Of a stretch of 33,031 nt of DNA, positions 24,556 through 32,820 are shown piece by piece. A model generated the notes under the pieces. That model did not search any database and had not been told where the DNA came from. It was given only the letters and a program-made list of their open reading frames with translations. The stretch lies in the NCBI GenBank assembly GCA_934675465.1, contig CAKUQM010000018.1, positions 1 to 33,031 of the forward strand, written 5' to 3'. The stretch comes from an uncultured Erysipelotrichaceae bacterium (GTDB lineage: Bacteria > Bacillota_I > Bacilli_A > Erysipelotrichales > Erysipelotrichaceae). The stretch's first letter is position 1; every line of letters starts with the position of its first letter. The position numbers and the translations under genes are program-made.

Positions 24556-24996
24556 ATGAATTTACATGAAATGAAATACAATGACGGTGCTCGTAGAGAT
24601 GTTAAACGTCTAGGTAGAGGTCCAGCTAGTGGTCAAGGTAAGACTTCTGGTAAGGGTCATAAGGGTCAAAACGCTAGATCTGGTGGCGGTGTTGCTATCG
24701 GTTTCGAAGGTGGCCAAACTCCTTTCTATAAGAGAATGCCAAAAAGAGGCTTCACAAACTTCACAAGACTTGAATATGCAATTGTAAATCTTGATGCTTT
24801 AGAAAAGTTTGAAGATGGTGCAGTTGTAACTCCTGAAGTTTTAAAAGAAGCTGGCATCGTTAAGAAGGAATACAATGGTGTTAAGGTATTAGGTAATGGT
24901 ACTTTAACAAAGAAACTTACTGTTAAGTGCGACAAGGTTTCAGCAAGCGCTAAAGCAGCTATTGAAAAGGCGGGCGGAACAGTAGAGGCTAAGTAA
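24556..24996 (+). CDS. rplO: 50S ribosomal protein L15
   Basis: L15 is a late assembly protein with an extended N-terminal arm. KRLGRGPASGQGKTSGKGHK, GGGVAIGFEGGQTPFYKRMP and KRGFTNFTRLEYAIVNLD are family features. It has 146 residues and AAGGGGG upstream. secY begins 1 nt after its stop. It directly follows rpsE, without rpmD. Confidence 0.98.
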   Translation: MNLHEMKYNDGARRDVKRLGRGPASGQGKTSGKGHKGQNARSGGGVAIGFEGGQTPFYKRMPKRGFTNFTRLEYAIVNLDALEKFEDGAVVTPEVLKEAGIVKKEYNGVKVLGNGTLTKKLTVKCDKVSASAKAAIEKAGGTVEAK

Positions 24997-24997
24997 T

Positions 24998-26275
24998 ATG
25001 ATTAGTGTTTTCAAAGATTTCCTAAAAAATAAAGATATTAGGAAAAAGATACTATTCACATTAGCAATTTTATTTATCTATAGACTTGGTTCAGCAATTC
25101 CTGCACCAGGTATAAATGATTCAATTATTTCTTTAAGTGCCAACTCATTATTAAACATGATGTCACTACTTGGTGGTGGATCTATTGAGCAGATGTCAAT
25201 CTTCTCACTAGGTGTAGGTCCATATATCACAGCTAGTATCATCATTCAGCTATTGAGCATGGATATCATTCCAGCACTTACTGAAATGGCAAAATCTGGT
25301 AAAAAAGGCAGACAACAAATGGATATCATTACTAGATATCTAGGCGTTGTCTTAGGCCTTGTCCAAGGTTACTTCATCGTTCAATTATTGTCTACACAAT
25401 ATAAGATGGTAGATAACCCTGGCTTTATGTCTTATGCTTATATCTCTGTTATTTTCACAGCTGGCTCAATGTTCCTATTGTGGTTAGCTGATCAAATAAC
25501 AACAAAGGGTATTGGCAATGGTGTTTCAGTAATTATCTTTGCAGGTATTGTTGCTGATATGCCTAATAACTTTAAACTTGTCTATAACACATTTATAGGT
25601 GAGAATGCTACAAGCAAACTAGGATGGCCTGGATTTTTGATCTACTGTCTAATGTTTGTTGCAATTATTGTACTTGTAGTGGTTATGCAGATGGCTGAAA
25701 GAAGAATTCCGATTCAACAATCAACATCTCAAAGATTGAATAAGACAAAAGGTGATTTAAATCATTTACCACTAAAGATAAATTCTGCAAGCGTTATCCC
25801 AGTAATCTTTGCTGGTGCCTTAATTCAAGGCCCACAAATTATTGCAAGTTGGGTAAACACAAATGCATACAATTTCTTGAGTAAGTTATGTGACTTCACA
25901 AATCCTTGGTTCTTGTTATTCTATGCAATCTTGATTATCTTATTTACATTCTTCTACACAAATCTTACAGTTGATCCTGAAAAGATGGCAGAAGATTTAG
26001 GTAAACAAGGTCAATATATTCCAGGTATTAGACCTGGTAGCGAAACTAAACAATATGTTTCAAATGTATTAAATAGAATTACTTGCCTTGGTGCATTATT
26101 ATTAACATTTATCGCATTATTGCCATATGTAGTTAGTGCATTAACCGGTTTATCACAAAGAGCCGCTCTTGGTGGTACTGGTATCATTATCGTAGTTGGT
26201 GTTGCGATGGATACAATCAAGGAATTAAAGGGTCAACTTACTACTAAACAATATAAAGGGTTTGTAGGTAGATAG
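24998..26275 (+). CDS. secY: protein translocase subunit SecY
   Basis: The channel-forming subunit of the Sec translocon, in the cytoplasmic membrane. It has 425 residues with about ten hydrophobic segments. Hallmarks are FIYRLGSAIPAPGIN (first segment and plug region), FSLGVGPYITASIIIQLL, AERRIPIQQS, LPLKINSASVIPVIFA, and the C5 loop PGIRPGSETKQYV. The Shine-Dalgarno is weak. The ATG lies 1 nt after the rplO stop, so coupling is likely. adk follows after 1 nt. Confidence 0.98.
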   Translation: MISVFKDFLKNKDIRKKILFTLAILFIYRLGSAIPAPGINDSIISLSANSLLNMMSLLGGGSIEQMSIFSLGVGPYITASIIIQLLSMDIIPALTEMAKSGKKGRQQMDIITRYLGVVLGLVQGYFIVQLLSTQYKMVDNPGFMSYAYISVIFTAGSMFLLWLADQITTKGIGNGVSVIIFAGIVADMPNNFKLVYNTFIGENATSKLGWPGFLIYCLMFVAIIVLVVVMQMAERRIPIQQSTSQRLNKTKGDLNHLPLKINSASVIPVIFAGALIQGPQIIASWVNTNAYNFLSKLCDFTNPWFLLFYAILIILFTFFYTNLTVDPEKMAEDLGKQGQYIPGIRPGSETKQYVSNVLNRITCLGALLLTFIALLPYVVSALTGLSQRAALGGTGIIIVVGVAMDTIKELKGQLTTKQYKGFVGR

Positions 26276-26276
26276 A

Positions 26277-26924
26277 ATGAATCTTCTAATTATTGGTGCT
26301 CCTGGTACTGGTAAGGGTACAATGTCTAATCTTATTATTAAAGATTATGAAGTTGCACACGTATCAACTGGGGACATGTTAAGAGCAGCTATTAGTGCCC
26401 AAACTGAAGTTGGACTATTAGCTAAAAGCTATATGGATAAAGGTCAACTTGTTCCAGATGAGACTATTCATAATGTTATTACTGAATATTTCGATAATAA
26501 CAAATCAAAGAGTGGTTTCTTGTTTGATGGTTATCCTCGTACTGTTAAACAAGCTGAAGATTTTGATGGAATATTAAAGTCTGAAGGCATGATTCTTGAT
26601 AAAGTAATTTGTCTAAGCTTAGACGATGAAGTACTTAAGAATAGAATTACAGGTAGAAGGGTATGTCCTGATTGTAAGGAAATTTATCATATTACTAATA
26701 AGCCTTCAAAGGTTGAGGGTACTTGTGATAAATGTGGTGGTAAGCTTGTTCAAAGAAGTGATGATACACTTGAAGCACTAGAAAAAAGACTAGTAGCTTA
26801 CTATGAACAAACTAGACCAGTTGTTGATTATTATGAAGCAAAAAATTTAGTATCTTATATTAACGCTGATCAGTCAACTGATAAGGTTTATAAAGATATT
26901 AAGAAGGTTTTAGAGGCTATCTAA
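26277..26924 (+). CDS. adk: adenylate kinase, zinc-containing lid type
   Basis: Catalyses ATP + AMP to 2 ADP in the cytosol. P-loop GAPGTGKGT is at residues 7-15. The AMP-binding region shows STGDMLRAA and FDGYPRT. The LID domain carries a four-Cys zinc site (CPDCKEIYH, then CDKCGGKL), typical of Gram-positive enzymes. It has 215 residues. The ATG is 1 nt after the secY stop and the gene overlaps map by 1 nt. The secY-adk-map order is the usual Firmicutes arrangement. Confidence 0.98.
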   Translation: MNLLIIGAPGTGKGTMSNLIIKDYEVAHVSTGDMLRAAISAQTEVGLLAKSYMDKGQLVPDETIHNVITEYFDNNKSKSGFLFDGYPRTVKQAEDFDGILKSEGMILDKVICLSLDDEVLKNRITGRRVCPDCKEIYHITNKPSKVEGTCDKCGGKLVQRSDDTLEALEKRLVAYYEQTRPVVDYYEAKNLVSYINADQSTDKVYKDIKKVLEAI

Positions 26925-27676
26925 TGATTACTTTAAAATCAAAAAGAGAAATCGAATTAATGGACAAGGCTGGCACAATCGTCGCCCTTGTCCATAAAAA
27001 ATTAAAAGAAGTCATTGTTCCTGGTATCTCTACTGCTCAAATTGATAAAATTTGTGAAGAAGTAATCAGAGAAAATGGCGGAACACCATCTTTTAAGGGA
27101 TTATATGATTTTCCTGGTGCCGTTTGTACCTCAGTTAATGATATACTAGTACATGGCATCCCAAGTCACAGTGTGATTTTAAAGGATGGCGATATTATTA
27201 CAGTAGATGTTGGAGCCTGTTACAAAGGCTACCATGGTGATAGTGCGTGGACATATCCTGTTGGAAATGTAAAAGAAAGTACACTTAAACTATTAAAAGT
27301 TACTGAAGAAGCACTATACAAAGGTTTAGAAATGGCAAAACCTGGTAATCGTGTTGGCGATATATCTAATGCTGTTCAAACATATGTTGAAGAACATGGA
27401 TATTCAACTCCAATCGAGTATACAGGACATGGCGTTGGTAAAAAAGTTCATGAGGATCCATACGTTCCAAATGTTGGTAAACCTCATACATTAGAACTTC
27501 TAAAACCAGGCATGTGTATTGCGATTGAACCAATGGTATTTGAGGGAAAGCCTCATTGTGTTACACTAGATGATGGTTGGGCTGTAGTAAATAAAGAGCG
27601 TTCTATGAGTGCTCATTATGAACACACTATTGCAATCACTAGTGATGGCTACAAGATCTTGACAAAGGAGGACTAA
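26924..27676 (+). CDS. map: methionine aminopeptidase, type I
   Basis: Removes the initiator Met from nascent proteins. It is a pita-bread fold metalloprotease of 250 residues. The five metal ligands can be seen: Asp in TVDVGACYKGYHGD (two Asp), His in YTGHGVGKKVHEDP, Glu in IAIEPMVF, and Glu in AHYEHTIAI. There is no N-terminal SH3 or zinc extension. It is coupled to adk by TAATG. Confidence 0.98.
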   Translation: MITLKSKREIELMDKAGTIVALVHKKLKEVIVPGISTAQIDKICEEVIRENGGTPSFKGLYDFPGAVCTSVNDILVHGIPSHSVILKDGDIITVDVGACYKGYHGDSAWTYPVGNVKESTLKLLKVTEEALYKGLEMAKPGNRVGDISNAVQTYVEEHGYSTPIEYTGHGVGKKVHEDPYVPNVGKPHTLELLKPGMCIAIEPMVFEGKPHCVTLDDGWAVVNKERSMSAHYEHTIAITSDGYKILTKED

Positions 27677-27680
27677 GTTA

Positions 27681-27899
27681 ATGGCGAAGCAAGATGTTAT
27701 TGAAATTGATGGAATTGTAACTGATACTTTACCTAATGCTCAGTTCAAGGTGAAACTCGAGAACGGTCACGAAATCCTGGCTCACGTTTCTGGTAAAATC
27801 CGCATGCATTACATCCGCATTTTACCGGGTGATAGAGTAACCGTTGAAATTTCACCTTACGATTTAACACGTGGGCGTATTACATTTAGACATAAGTAG
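27681..27899 (+). CDS. infA: translation initiation factor IF-1
   Basis: IF-1 occupies the A site during initiation. It is a single OB-fold (72 residues) with FKVKLENGHEILAHVSGKIR and YIRILPGDRVTVEISPYDL, then TRGRITFRHK. AAAGGAGG lies in the end of map. Codons about 24-49 (roughly 27750-27830) use GTG, CTC, GAG, CTG, CGC and CCG, unlike the AT-rich codons in the neighbours and in the rest of the gene (see findings). Confidence 0.98.
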   Translation: MAKQDVIEIDGIVTDTLPNAQFKVKLENGHEILAHVSGKIRMHYIRILPGDRVTVEISPYDLTRGRITFRHK

Positions 27900-27916
27900 T
27901 CTAGGAGGGAAAAAAG

Positions 27917-28030
27917 ATGAAAGTAAGACCATCTGTAAAACCTATTTGCGACAAGTGCCGTGTAATTAAGCGCAAGGGTCGCGTAATGGTAATTTGTGAA
28001 AACCCTAAACACAAACAAAGACAAGGTTAA
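27917..28030 (+). CDS. rpmJ: 50S ribosomal protein L36, zinc form
   Basis: A 37-residue protein. MKVRPSVKPICDKCRVIKRK is followed by GRVMVICENPKHKQRQG. The zinc ligands Cys11, Cys14, Cys27 and His32 are all present, so it is the C+ form. AGGAGG lies 8 nt upstream of the ATG. Position between infA and rpsM is the conserved one. Confidence 0.97.
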   Translation: MKVRPSVKPICDKCRVIKRKGRVMVICENPKHKQRQG

Positions 28031-28050
28031 TTGAGAAGGGAGAAAATTTT

Positions 28051-28416
28051 ATGGCTCGTATTGCTGGTGTAGATATTCCTAATGATAAGCGCGTAGTTGT
28101 ATCATTAACATATATCTATGGTGTTGGTTTACCAACTGCACAAAAAGTATTAGCTGAAAATGGTATCAGTGAAGACATCCGTGTTAAGGATTTAACTGAT
28201 GAACAATTAAATGCTATTCGTAAAACTTTAGATAGCTACAAATTAGAAGGAGATCTTAGAAGAGAAACTCAACTTGAAATCAAGAGATTGATGGAGGTTG
28301 CTTGTTACCGTGGAATGAGACACAGAAAAGGTCTTCCTGTAAGAGGTCAAAGAACTAAGACTAATGCTCGTACACGTAAGGGACCTCGTCGTACAGTAGC
28401 TAACAAGAAGAAGTAG
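28051..28416 (+). CDS. rpsM: 30S ribosomal protein S13
   Basis: A head protein contacting the P-site tRNA and forming inter-subunit bridges. MARIAGVDIPNDKRVVVSL, then YIYGVGLPTAQKVL and RGMRHRKGLPVRGQRTKTN with the basic tail TRKGPRRTVANKKK, are typical. It has 121 residues and AGAAGGGAG upstream. Confidence 0.98.
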   Translation: MARIAGVDIPNDKRVVVSLTYIYGVGLPTAQKVLAENGISEDIRVKDLTDEQLNAIRKTLDSYKLEGDLRRETQLEIKRLMEVACYRGMRHRKGLPVRGQRTKTNARTRKGPRRTVANKKK

Positions 28417-28426
28417 GAGGTAAATC

Positions 28427-28813
28427 ATGGCACAAAAAACAGTTCGTAAGAAACGTGTAAAGAAGAATATTGCGACAGGTGTTGCACATGTTCATTCTAC
28501 ATTTAATAACACAATCGTAACTATTACTGATGAAGCTGGTAACGTTGTATCTTGGTCTAGTGCTGGTGCTCTTGGTTATAAGGGCTCTCGTAAGTCAACT
28601 CCATATGCTGCTCAAATGGTATCTGAAGCAGCTGGTAAGAGTGCTATGGATCATGGTATGAGAAAAGTTGAAGTAGAAGTAAAGGGACCAGGTCCAGGTA
28701 GAGAAGCTGCTGTTAGAGCTTTAGCTACTGCAGGTTTACAAATTACTGCTATTAGTGACGTTACACCAGTTCCACATAATGGTTGTCGTCCACCAAAGAA
28801 ACCTAGAGGTTAA
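28427..28813 (+). CDS. rpsK: 30S ribosomal protein S11
   Basis: A platform protein near the mRNA exit. GVAHVHSTFNNTIVTITDEA, SSAGALGYKGSRKSTPYAAQ and VKGPGPGREAAVRAL with the C-terminal DVTPVPHNGCRPPKKPRG are diagnostic. It has 128 residues and an AGGAGG Shine-Dalgarno. rpoA follows directly; rpsD is not in the cluster, as in Bacillus. Confidence 0.98.
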   Translation: MAQKTVRKKRVKKNIATGVAHVHSTFNNTIVTITDEAGNVVSWSSAGALGYKGSRKSTPYAAQMVSEAAGKSAMDHGMRKVEVEVKGPGPGREAAVRALATAGLQITAISDVTPVPHNGCRPPKKPRG

Positions 28814-28829
28814 TATAAGGAGGTAACAT

Positions 28830-29789
28830 ATGCAAAAATTTGAACGTCCTAAATATAAAATTTCTGAATATGTTGAAGACCAACATTATGGAAAGTTTGT
28901 AATCTCACCTTTAGAAAGAGGCTTTGGTACAACTATCGGTAATGCTTTAAGAAGAGTAATGCTTTCTTCATTACCTGGTGGTGCAGTATTCTCAATCAAG
29001 ATTGATGGTGTTTATCATGAATTTTCATCAATTAAGGGTGTTAGAGAAGACGTTACAATGATGATTCTTAATATCAAGTCTTTAATTCTTGATATTATGG
29101 ATGATGATGTTTACACTTTAAGAATCAATGCTAAAGGACCTTGCACTGTAACTGGTAAGGATATTATCGTTCCAGGTGGTGTAGAAGTTCTTAATCCTGA
29201 TTTAGAAATCGCACATCTTGAAGAAGGTGGCGTTCTTGATATGGAACTTGTTTGTAGAAATGGTAGAGGCTATGTTTCTGCTGATGAAAACAAGAGATTA
29301 TATCAAGGAAGCTCTCAAGGTGTAGGTACTATTTATACTGATGCTATTTATACACCAGTAGTTAAAGCTAACTATGAGGTAGAACCAACTCGTGTTGGAC
29401 AAAGTGCTAAATATGATGAGCTAACTGTAGAAGTTTGGACTGATGGTTCAATCGATCCTAAGGAAGCAATCGCACTTTCTTCAAAGATTCTAATTTCTCA
29501 TTTAGAGCTATTAACAGAAGTTGACCAAAAGGTAAAAGATTCTGAATCAGTAATGGCTGAAAAGGCTCATGAAAACAATTCAAAGACTGTAAATATGTCT
29601 ATTGAAGATTTAGATCTAACAGTTAGATCATATAACTGTTTAAAGAGAGCTGGCATTTCTACTGTTGATGAGTTAACTCAAAAGACAGAGGATGAAATGG
29701 CTCATGTTAGAAATTTAGGTAAGAAGTCTTTAAAAGAAGTTAAGGAAAAATTAACTGATCTTGGCCTACATTTCAAACATTATGAGTAA
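28830..29789 (+). CDS. rpoA: DNA-directed RNA polymerase subunit alpha
   Basis: The alpha dimer scaffolds polymerase assembly; its C-terminal domain reads UP elements and activators. The N-terminal domain (about 1-230) shows GKFVISPLERGFGTTIGNAL and RRVMLSSLPG. The linker is about 231-252. The C-terminal domain (about 253-319) shows IEDLDLTVRSYNCLKRAGI, with the conserved Arg of the DNA-contact helix, and NLGKKSLKEVKEKL. It has 319 residues and AAGGAGG upstream. An intact C-terminal domain fits the AT-rich UP-like tract at the rpsJ promoter. Confidence 0.99.
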   Translation: MQKFERPKYKISEYVEDQHYGKFVISPLERGFGTTIGNALRRVMLSSLPGGAVFSIKIDGVYHEFSSIKGVREDVTMMILNIKSLILDIMDDDVYTLRINAKGPCTVTGKDIIVPGGVEVLNPDLEIAHLEEGGVLDMELVCRNGRGYVSADENKRLYQGSSQGVGTIYTDAIYTPVVKANYEVEPTRVGQSAKYDELTVEVWTDGSIDPKEAIALSSKILISHLELLTEVDQKVKDSESVMAEKAHENNSKTVNMSIEDLDLTVRSYNCLKRAGISTVDELTQKTEDEMAHVRNLGKKSLKEVKEKLTDLGLHFKHYE

Positions 29790-29803
29790 GGAGAAGAAGT
29801 ATT

Positions 29804-30160
29804 ATGCATAATCGTAAATTAGGCCGCACTAGCGATCATCGTAAGGCATTGCTTAGAAATATGGCATCTCAACTTATCATCAACGGTAAGATTGAAACTA
29901 CTGAAGGTAAAGCTATGGAACTTAGAAGTTATGTTGATTCAGTAATCACAACTGCTAAGAAGAATGACCTAGCTGCTAGAAGACAAGCTATCAATGAACT
30001 AAGCAACATCAAGACTAAAGACGGCAAAACTGCTGTTCAAGTTTTATTCGATGAAGTTGCTGTAAAGTATGCAGATAGAAAAGGTGGTTATACTCGCGTA
30101 ACTAAGACATACATTAGACGTGGTGATAACGCTCCTATGGCAACTGTAGAATTAGTTTAA
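29804..30160 (+). CDS. rplQ: 50S ribosomal protein L17
   Basis: L17 lies near the tunnel exit. MHNRKLGRTSDHRKALLRNM and QLIINGKIETTEGKAMELR with the C-terminal GGYTRVTKTYIRRGDNAPMA are family blocks. It has 118 residues and AAGGAG upstream. It is the last gene of the S10-spc-alpha run and is followed by an intrinsic terminator. Confidence 0.98.
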   Translation: MHNRKLGRTSDHRKALLRNMASQLIINGKIETTEGKAMELRSYVDSVITTAKKNDLAARRQAINELSNIKTKDGKTAVQVLFDEVAVKYADRKGGYTRVTKTYIRRGDNAPMATVELV

Positions 30161-30171
30161 TTTAAAATTAT

Positions 30172-30200
30172 AAAAGCTCTCTAACAAAAGAGGGCTTTTT
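30172..30200 (+). terminator. intrinsic terminator of the S10-spc-alpha operon
   Basis: AAAGCTCTCT (30173-30182), loop AACAAA, then AGAGGGCTTT (30189-30198) with one G.U pair, followed by further T. It lies 11 nt after the rplQ stop. Confidence 0.92.
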
Positions 30201-30212
30201 CTATACCCGAAA

Positions 30213-30221
30213 TGATATACT
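30213..30221 (+). promoter_or_regulatory. candidate extended -10 promoter of pepT
   Basis: TGATATACT gives a TGn extended -10 with TATACT (5 of 6). No good -35 is seen at the expected distance, which falls within the upstream terminator. It is 27 nt before the pepT ATG. Confidence 0.45.
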
Positions 30222-30247
30222 TTCTATAGTTAAAGGAGGCGATTTAT

Positions 30248-31444
30248 ATGAATATAATTGATCGTTTTATAGAATATGTAAAAATTCCAACTATGTCAGA
30301 CCCAAACAGTGAGACATATCCAAGTAGCGCTAAACAATTAGTATTAGCGAGACTTTTAAAAGAACAACTAAGCGATTTAGTAGACAAAGTTAAACTTACT
30401 GATACTGGCATTGTATATGGCTTCTTAAAGAGCAATTATGAATGTGAAGAAACTATTGGCTTGATAGCACACATGGACACATCACCTGATATGAGTGATG
30501 AAAATGTCAAACCTAGAATTATTAACAACTATGATGGCTCACCAATCAAATTAAATGATAAAGTCGTTATGGACCCAAAAGATTTTCCATGCTTATTACA
30601 TGACATCGGTTCCGATATTATAGTAACAGATGGAACTACTCTTTTAGGTGGCGATGACAAAGCTGGCGTTGCGATTATCATGGATGTTTTAGGAAGAATA
30701 AAAGAAAACCCCGAAATCAAACACAAAAACCTAGCCATTGCATTCACACCAGATGAAGAAATAGGTAAAGGCTGTGATAACTTCGATGTTGAATATTTCA
30801 ATGCTGATTATGCCTATACTATAGATGGTGGTGATGCTGGTGACATCGAATATGAAAATTTCAATGCCGCTAGCGCAAAAGTAACCATCAATGGTTTATC
30901 AATTCATCCAGGTAGTGCTAAAAATAAGATGCTAAATTCTATTCTAATCGCAATGGAGTTCCAAAATTTATTACCAGTTAATGAAAATCCAATGTATACA
31001 GAAGGATATGAAGGTTTCAACCATTTATGCGATATCAATGGTGATTGTGAAAAAACTGTAATGGAATATATTATTAGAAATCATGATAAGGCATTGCTTG
31101 AGAAACAAAAGAAGGATTTCATCAATGCATGTAACTTTATCAATAGTAAATATAAAGATAATACATGTATCCTTGAAATCAAAGATTCTTATCAAAATAT
31201 GAAAGAATTCATTAAAGATAGAATGGATATTGTAGATAATGTTAAAAAGATTATTACAGAGATGGGGCTAAAAGCTACAAGTACCCCTATTAGAGGTGGA
31301 ACTGACGGTGCGGTTCTTACTTATAAAGGCTTACCATGCCCAAATCTAGGAACTGGCGACCGCAATTGTCATGGTAAGTTTGAATATGTAAATTTAAACG
31401 AAATGAAATTAATGTCTGATTTAGTTTTAAAAATAGTTGAATAA
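30248..31444 (+). CDS. pepT: peptidase T (tripeptide aminopeptidase), M20 family
   Basis: A cytosolic dinuclear zinc aminopeptidase that removes the N-terminal residue of tripeptides in peptide catabolism. Metal and catalytic positions are His75 and Asp77 in GLIAHMDTSPD, Asp136 in LLGGDDKAG, Glu170/Glu171 in FTPDEEIGKG, Asp193 in TIDGGDAGD and His375 in GDRNCHGKFEY. The dimerisation (lid) domain includes the conserved SIHPGSAKNKM. At 398 residues it is near family length. AAAGGAGG lies upstream. It is monocistronic, between two terminators. Confidence 0.96.
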   Translation: MNIIDRFIEYVKIPTMSDPNSETYPSSAKQLVLARLLKEQLSDLVDKVKLTDTGIVYGFLKSNYECEETIGLIAHMDTSPDMSDENVKPRIINNYDGSPIKLNDKVVMDPKDFPCLLHDIGSDIIVTDGTTLLGGDDKAGVAIIMDVLGRIKENPEIKHKNLAIAFTPDEEIGKGCDNFDVEYFNADYAYTIDGGDAGDIEYENFNAASAKVTINGLSIHPGSAKNKMLNSILIAMEFQNLLPVNENPMYTEGYEGFNHLCDINGDCEKTVMEYIIRNHDKALLEKQKKDFINACNFINSKYKDNTCILEIKDSYQNMKEFIKDRMDIVDNVKKIITEMGLKATSTPIRGGTDGAVLTYKGLPCPNLGTGDRNCHGKFEYVNLNEMKLMSDLVLKIVE

Positions 31445-31453
31445 AATTTATCG

Positions 31454-31483
31454 AGAAGATGACTTAAATGCCATCTTCTTTTT
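31454..31483 (+). terminator. intrinsic terminator after pepT
   Basis: AGAAGATG (31454-31461) pairs with CATCTTCT (31472-31479), with a 10-nt loop and a T run to 31483. The distal TTTTTAA could also be the target-side boundary of the following TnpB element. Confidence 0.85.
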
Positions 31484-32820
31484 AAGTTATCCACTTTTCC
31501 ACGTTGATAATGGGAATAAAATGGAAATAATTTGGGAATAATTATCGATTTAGGTAGAGTAAGATAAAGACATGTATAAGTCTATTAAATATCGTATTTA
31601 TCCAAATAAGAAACAATCAGAGATTATAAATCAAACATTTGGTTGTTGTAGAAAAATATGGAATCTTATTCTAGAAGACAAGATTAAATCTTATGAAACA
31701 AATCAAACATTTAGTAGTAAGTTGCTTAGTGATTTTGCAAAAGAATATGCTTATCTAAATGATGTTGATTATTCGGCTTTATATAATACTCAAAAGAATC
31801 TTTTGACACTTATTAAAACAGATTTTAAGAAAAAAGGATTTCCAAAGTTTAAATCATTTAATTATGGGAGAAAATCTTATACTACGAATAATTCTAATAA
31901 CAGAATAGAACTGAAAGATAAGTACATAACGCTTCCTATCGTTGGGGATGTAAAAAGCAAGATACATACACTTCCTAGAGAAGATGCTGTAATTCGATTT
32001 GCAACAATATCTAAAGATTCCGATAGAAGATATTATTGCTCAGTGACGTTTAAATGCACATTTGAGCCACTAAAGCTGATTATCGATACAAATAATGCAA
32101 TCGGACTAGATTATTGCTCAAACGGCTTGTATGTTGACGATAAAGGCAATATAGGTAGTAACCACAAATATTTTAAAGAATCTGAAAAGAAGTTAGCTAA
32201 GCTACAAAGAAGATTGGCTAAAAAACAAGGCGCTAAGAAAGGAGAAACGAAATCTAATAACTATTTAAAACAGTTACAAAAAGTTAATAAAGTGTATAGA
32301 CATATTAAAAATCAACGAAATGATAATTTGCACAAAATATCTAATGAGATAACCAATCATTATGATGTTGTATGTGTAGAAGATTTAAATATGGTATCGA
32401 TGTCACAAAAACCAAAATTAGGAAAATCAACAATGGACAATGGATACGGATATTTTATTAGATATTTAGAATATAAGTTAAATAATAGAGGTAAGAAATT
32501 GATAAAAGTTGGCAAATACTTTCCATCTTCTCAAATATGTAGTAATTGTGGAAAGTTAAATTCCAAGATTAGAGATATAAATATAAGAGAATGGGAATGT
32601 CCAGTTTGCGGTGCAAAACTAAATAGAGACATCAATGCAGCTATTAACATTAAGAATGAAGGATTAAGATTGTTAAGTCTTCAATAAAATTAAAAATTAT
32701 AAAATTTAGTAGGCTAGGGACTAGCCGATCTTACAAAGCTTGTGGAGATTATGTAAGACTTTTGAAAGCAATGGTCAATGAAGCAAGAAGCTGTTGTTTC
32801 TAGAACAATTGGTAGTCCAC
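31484..32820 (+). mobile_element. solo TnpB element, IS200/IS605 (OrfB) type, ends approximate
   Basis: A tnpB gene without tnpA, followed by a structured right end. The right boundary is placed at 32820, after AAGCAAGAAG, a small hairpin and GGTAGTCCAC, which I recall as the typical end of Firmicutes elements of this group (often GGTAGTTCAC). The left boundary is uncertain. TTTAA at 31481-31485 is a plausible target-adjacent motif, and 31486-31571 holds no gene, only AT-rich sequence with a GATAAT/ATTATC inverted pair. The element appears intact in its coding part, but without TnpA it would need help in trans to move. Confidence 0.55.
31572..32687 (+). CDS. tnpB: TnpB-like RNA-guided endonuclease (OrfB)
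   Basis: A 371-residue TnpB with all landmarks. The N-terminal helix-turn-helix-like region (KYRIYPNKKQSEIINQTFG, CRKIWN) and WED-like part lead into a RuvC nuclease with Asp180 (AIGLDYCSNG), Glu270 (VVCVEDLNM) and Asp353 (NRDINAAINI). The zinc ribbon is Cys323-x2-Cys326 and Cys343-x2-Cys346. The catalytic triad is complete and no frameshift is present. TnpB proteins use an omega RNA made from the element's right end to cut DNA next to a short target-adjacent motif, helping the element persist. No TnpA is adjacent. No strong Shine-Dalgarno precedes the ATG, which fits low expression. Its AT-richer codon use (AAA over AAG) differs from the ribosomal genes. Confidence 0.95.
   Translation: MYKSIKYRIYPNKKQSEIINQTFGCCRKIWNLILEDKIKSYETNQTFSSKLLSDFAKEYAYLNDVDYSALYNTQKNLLTLIKTDFKKKGFPKFKSFNYGRKSYTTNNSNNRIELKDKYITLPIVGDVKSKIHTLPREDAVIRFATISKDSDRRYYCSVTFKCTFEPLKLIIDTNNAIGLDYCSNGLYVDDKGNIGSNHKYFKESEKKLAKLQRRLAKKQGAKKGETKSNNYLKQLQKVNKVYRHIKNQRNDNLHKISNEITNHYDVVCVEDLNMVSMSQKPKLGKSTMDNGYGYFIRYLEYKLNNRGKKLIKVGKYFPSSQICSNCGKLNSKIRDINIREWECPVCGAKLNRDINAAINIKNEGLRLLSLQ

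Noticed and set aside
31487..31495. TTATCCACT resembling a DnaA box
   Set aside because: It is a single 8-of-9 match with no second box in the region and no dnaA or dnaN nearby, so no origin is supported.
34..32687. TGA read as tryptophan (Mollicutes code 4)
   Set aside because: No gene needs an in-frame TGA to be read through, and the Trp codons checked are TGG. The window shows TGA avoidance only.
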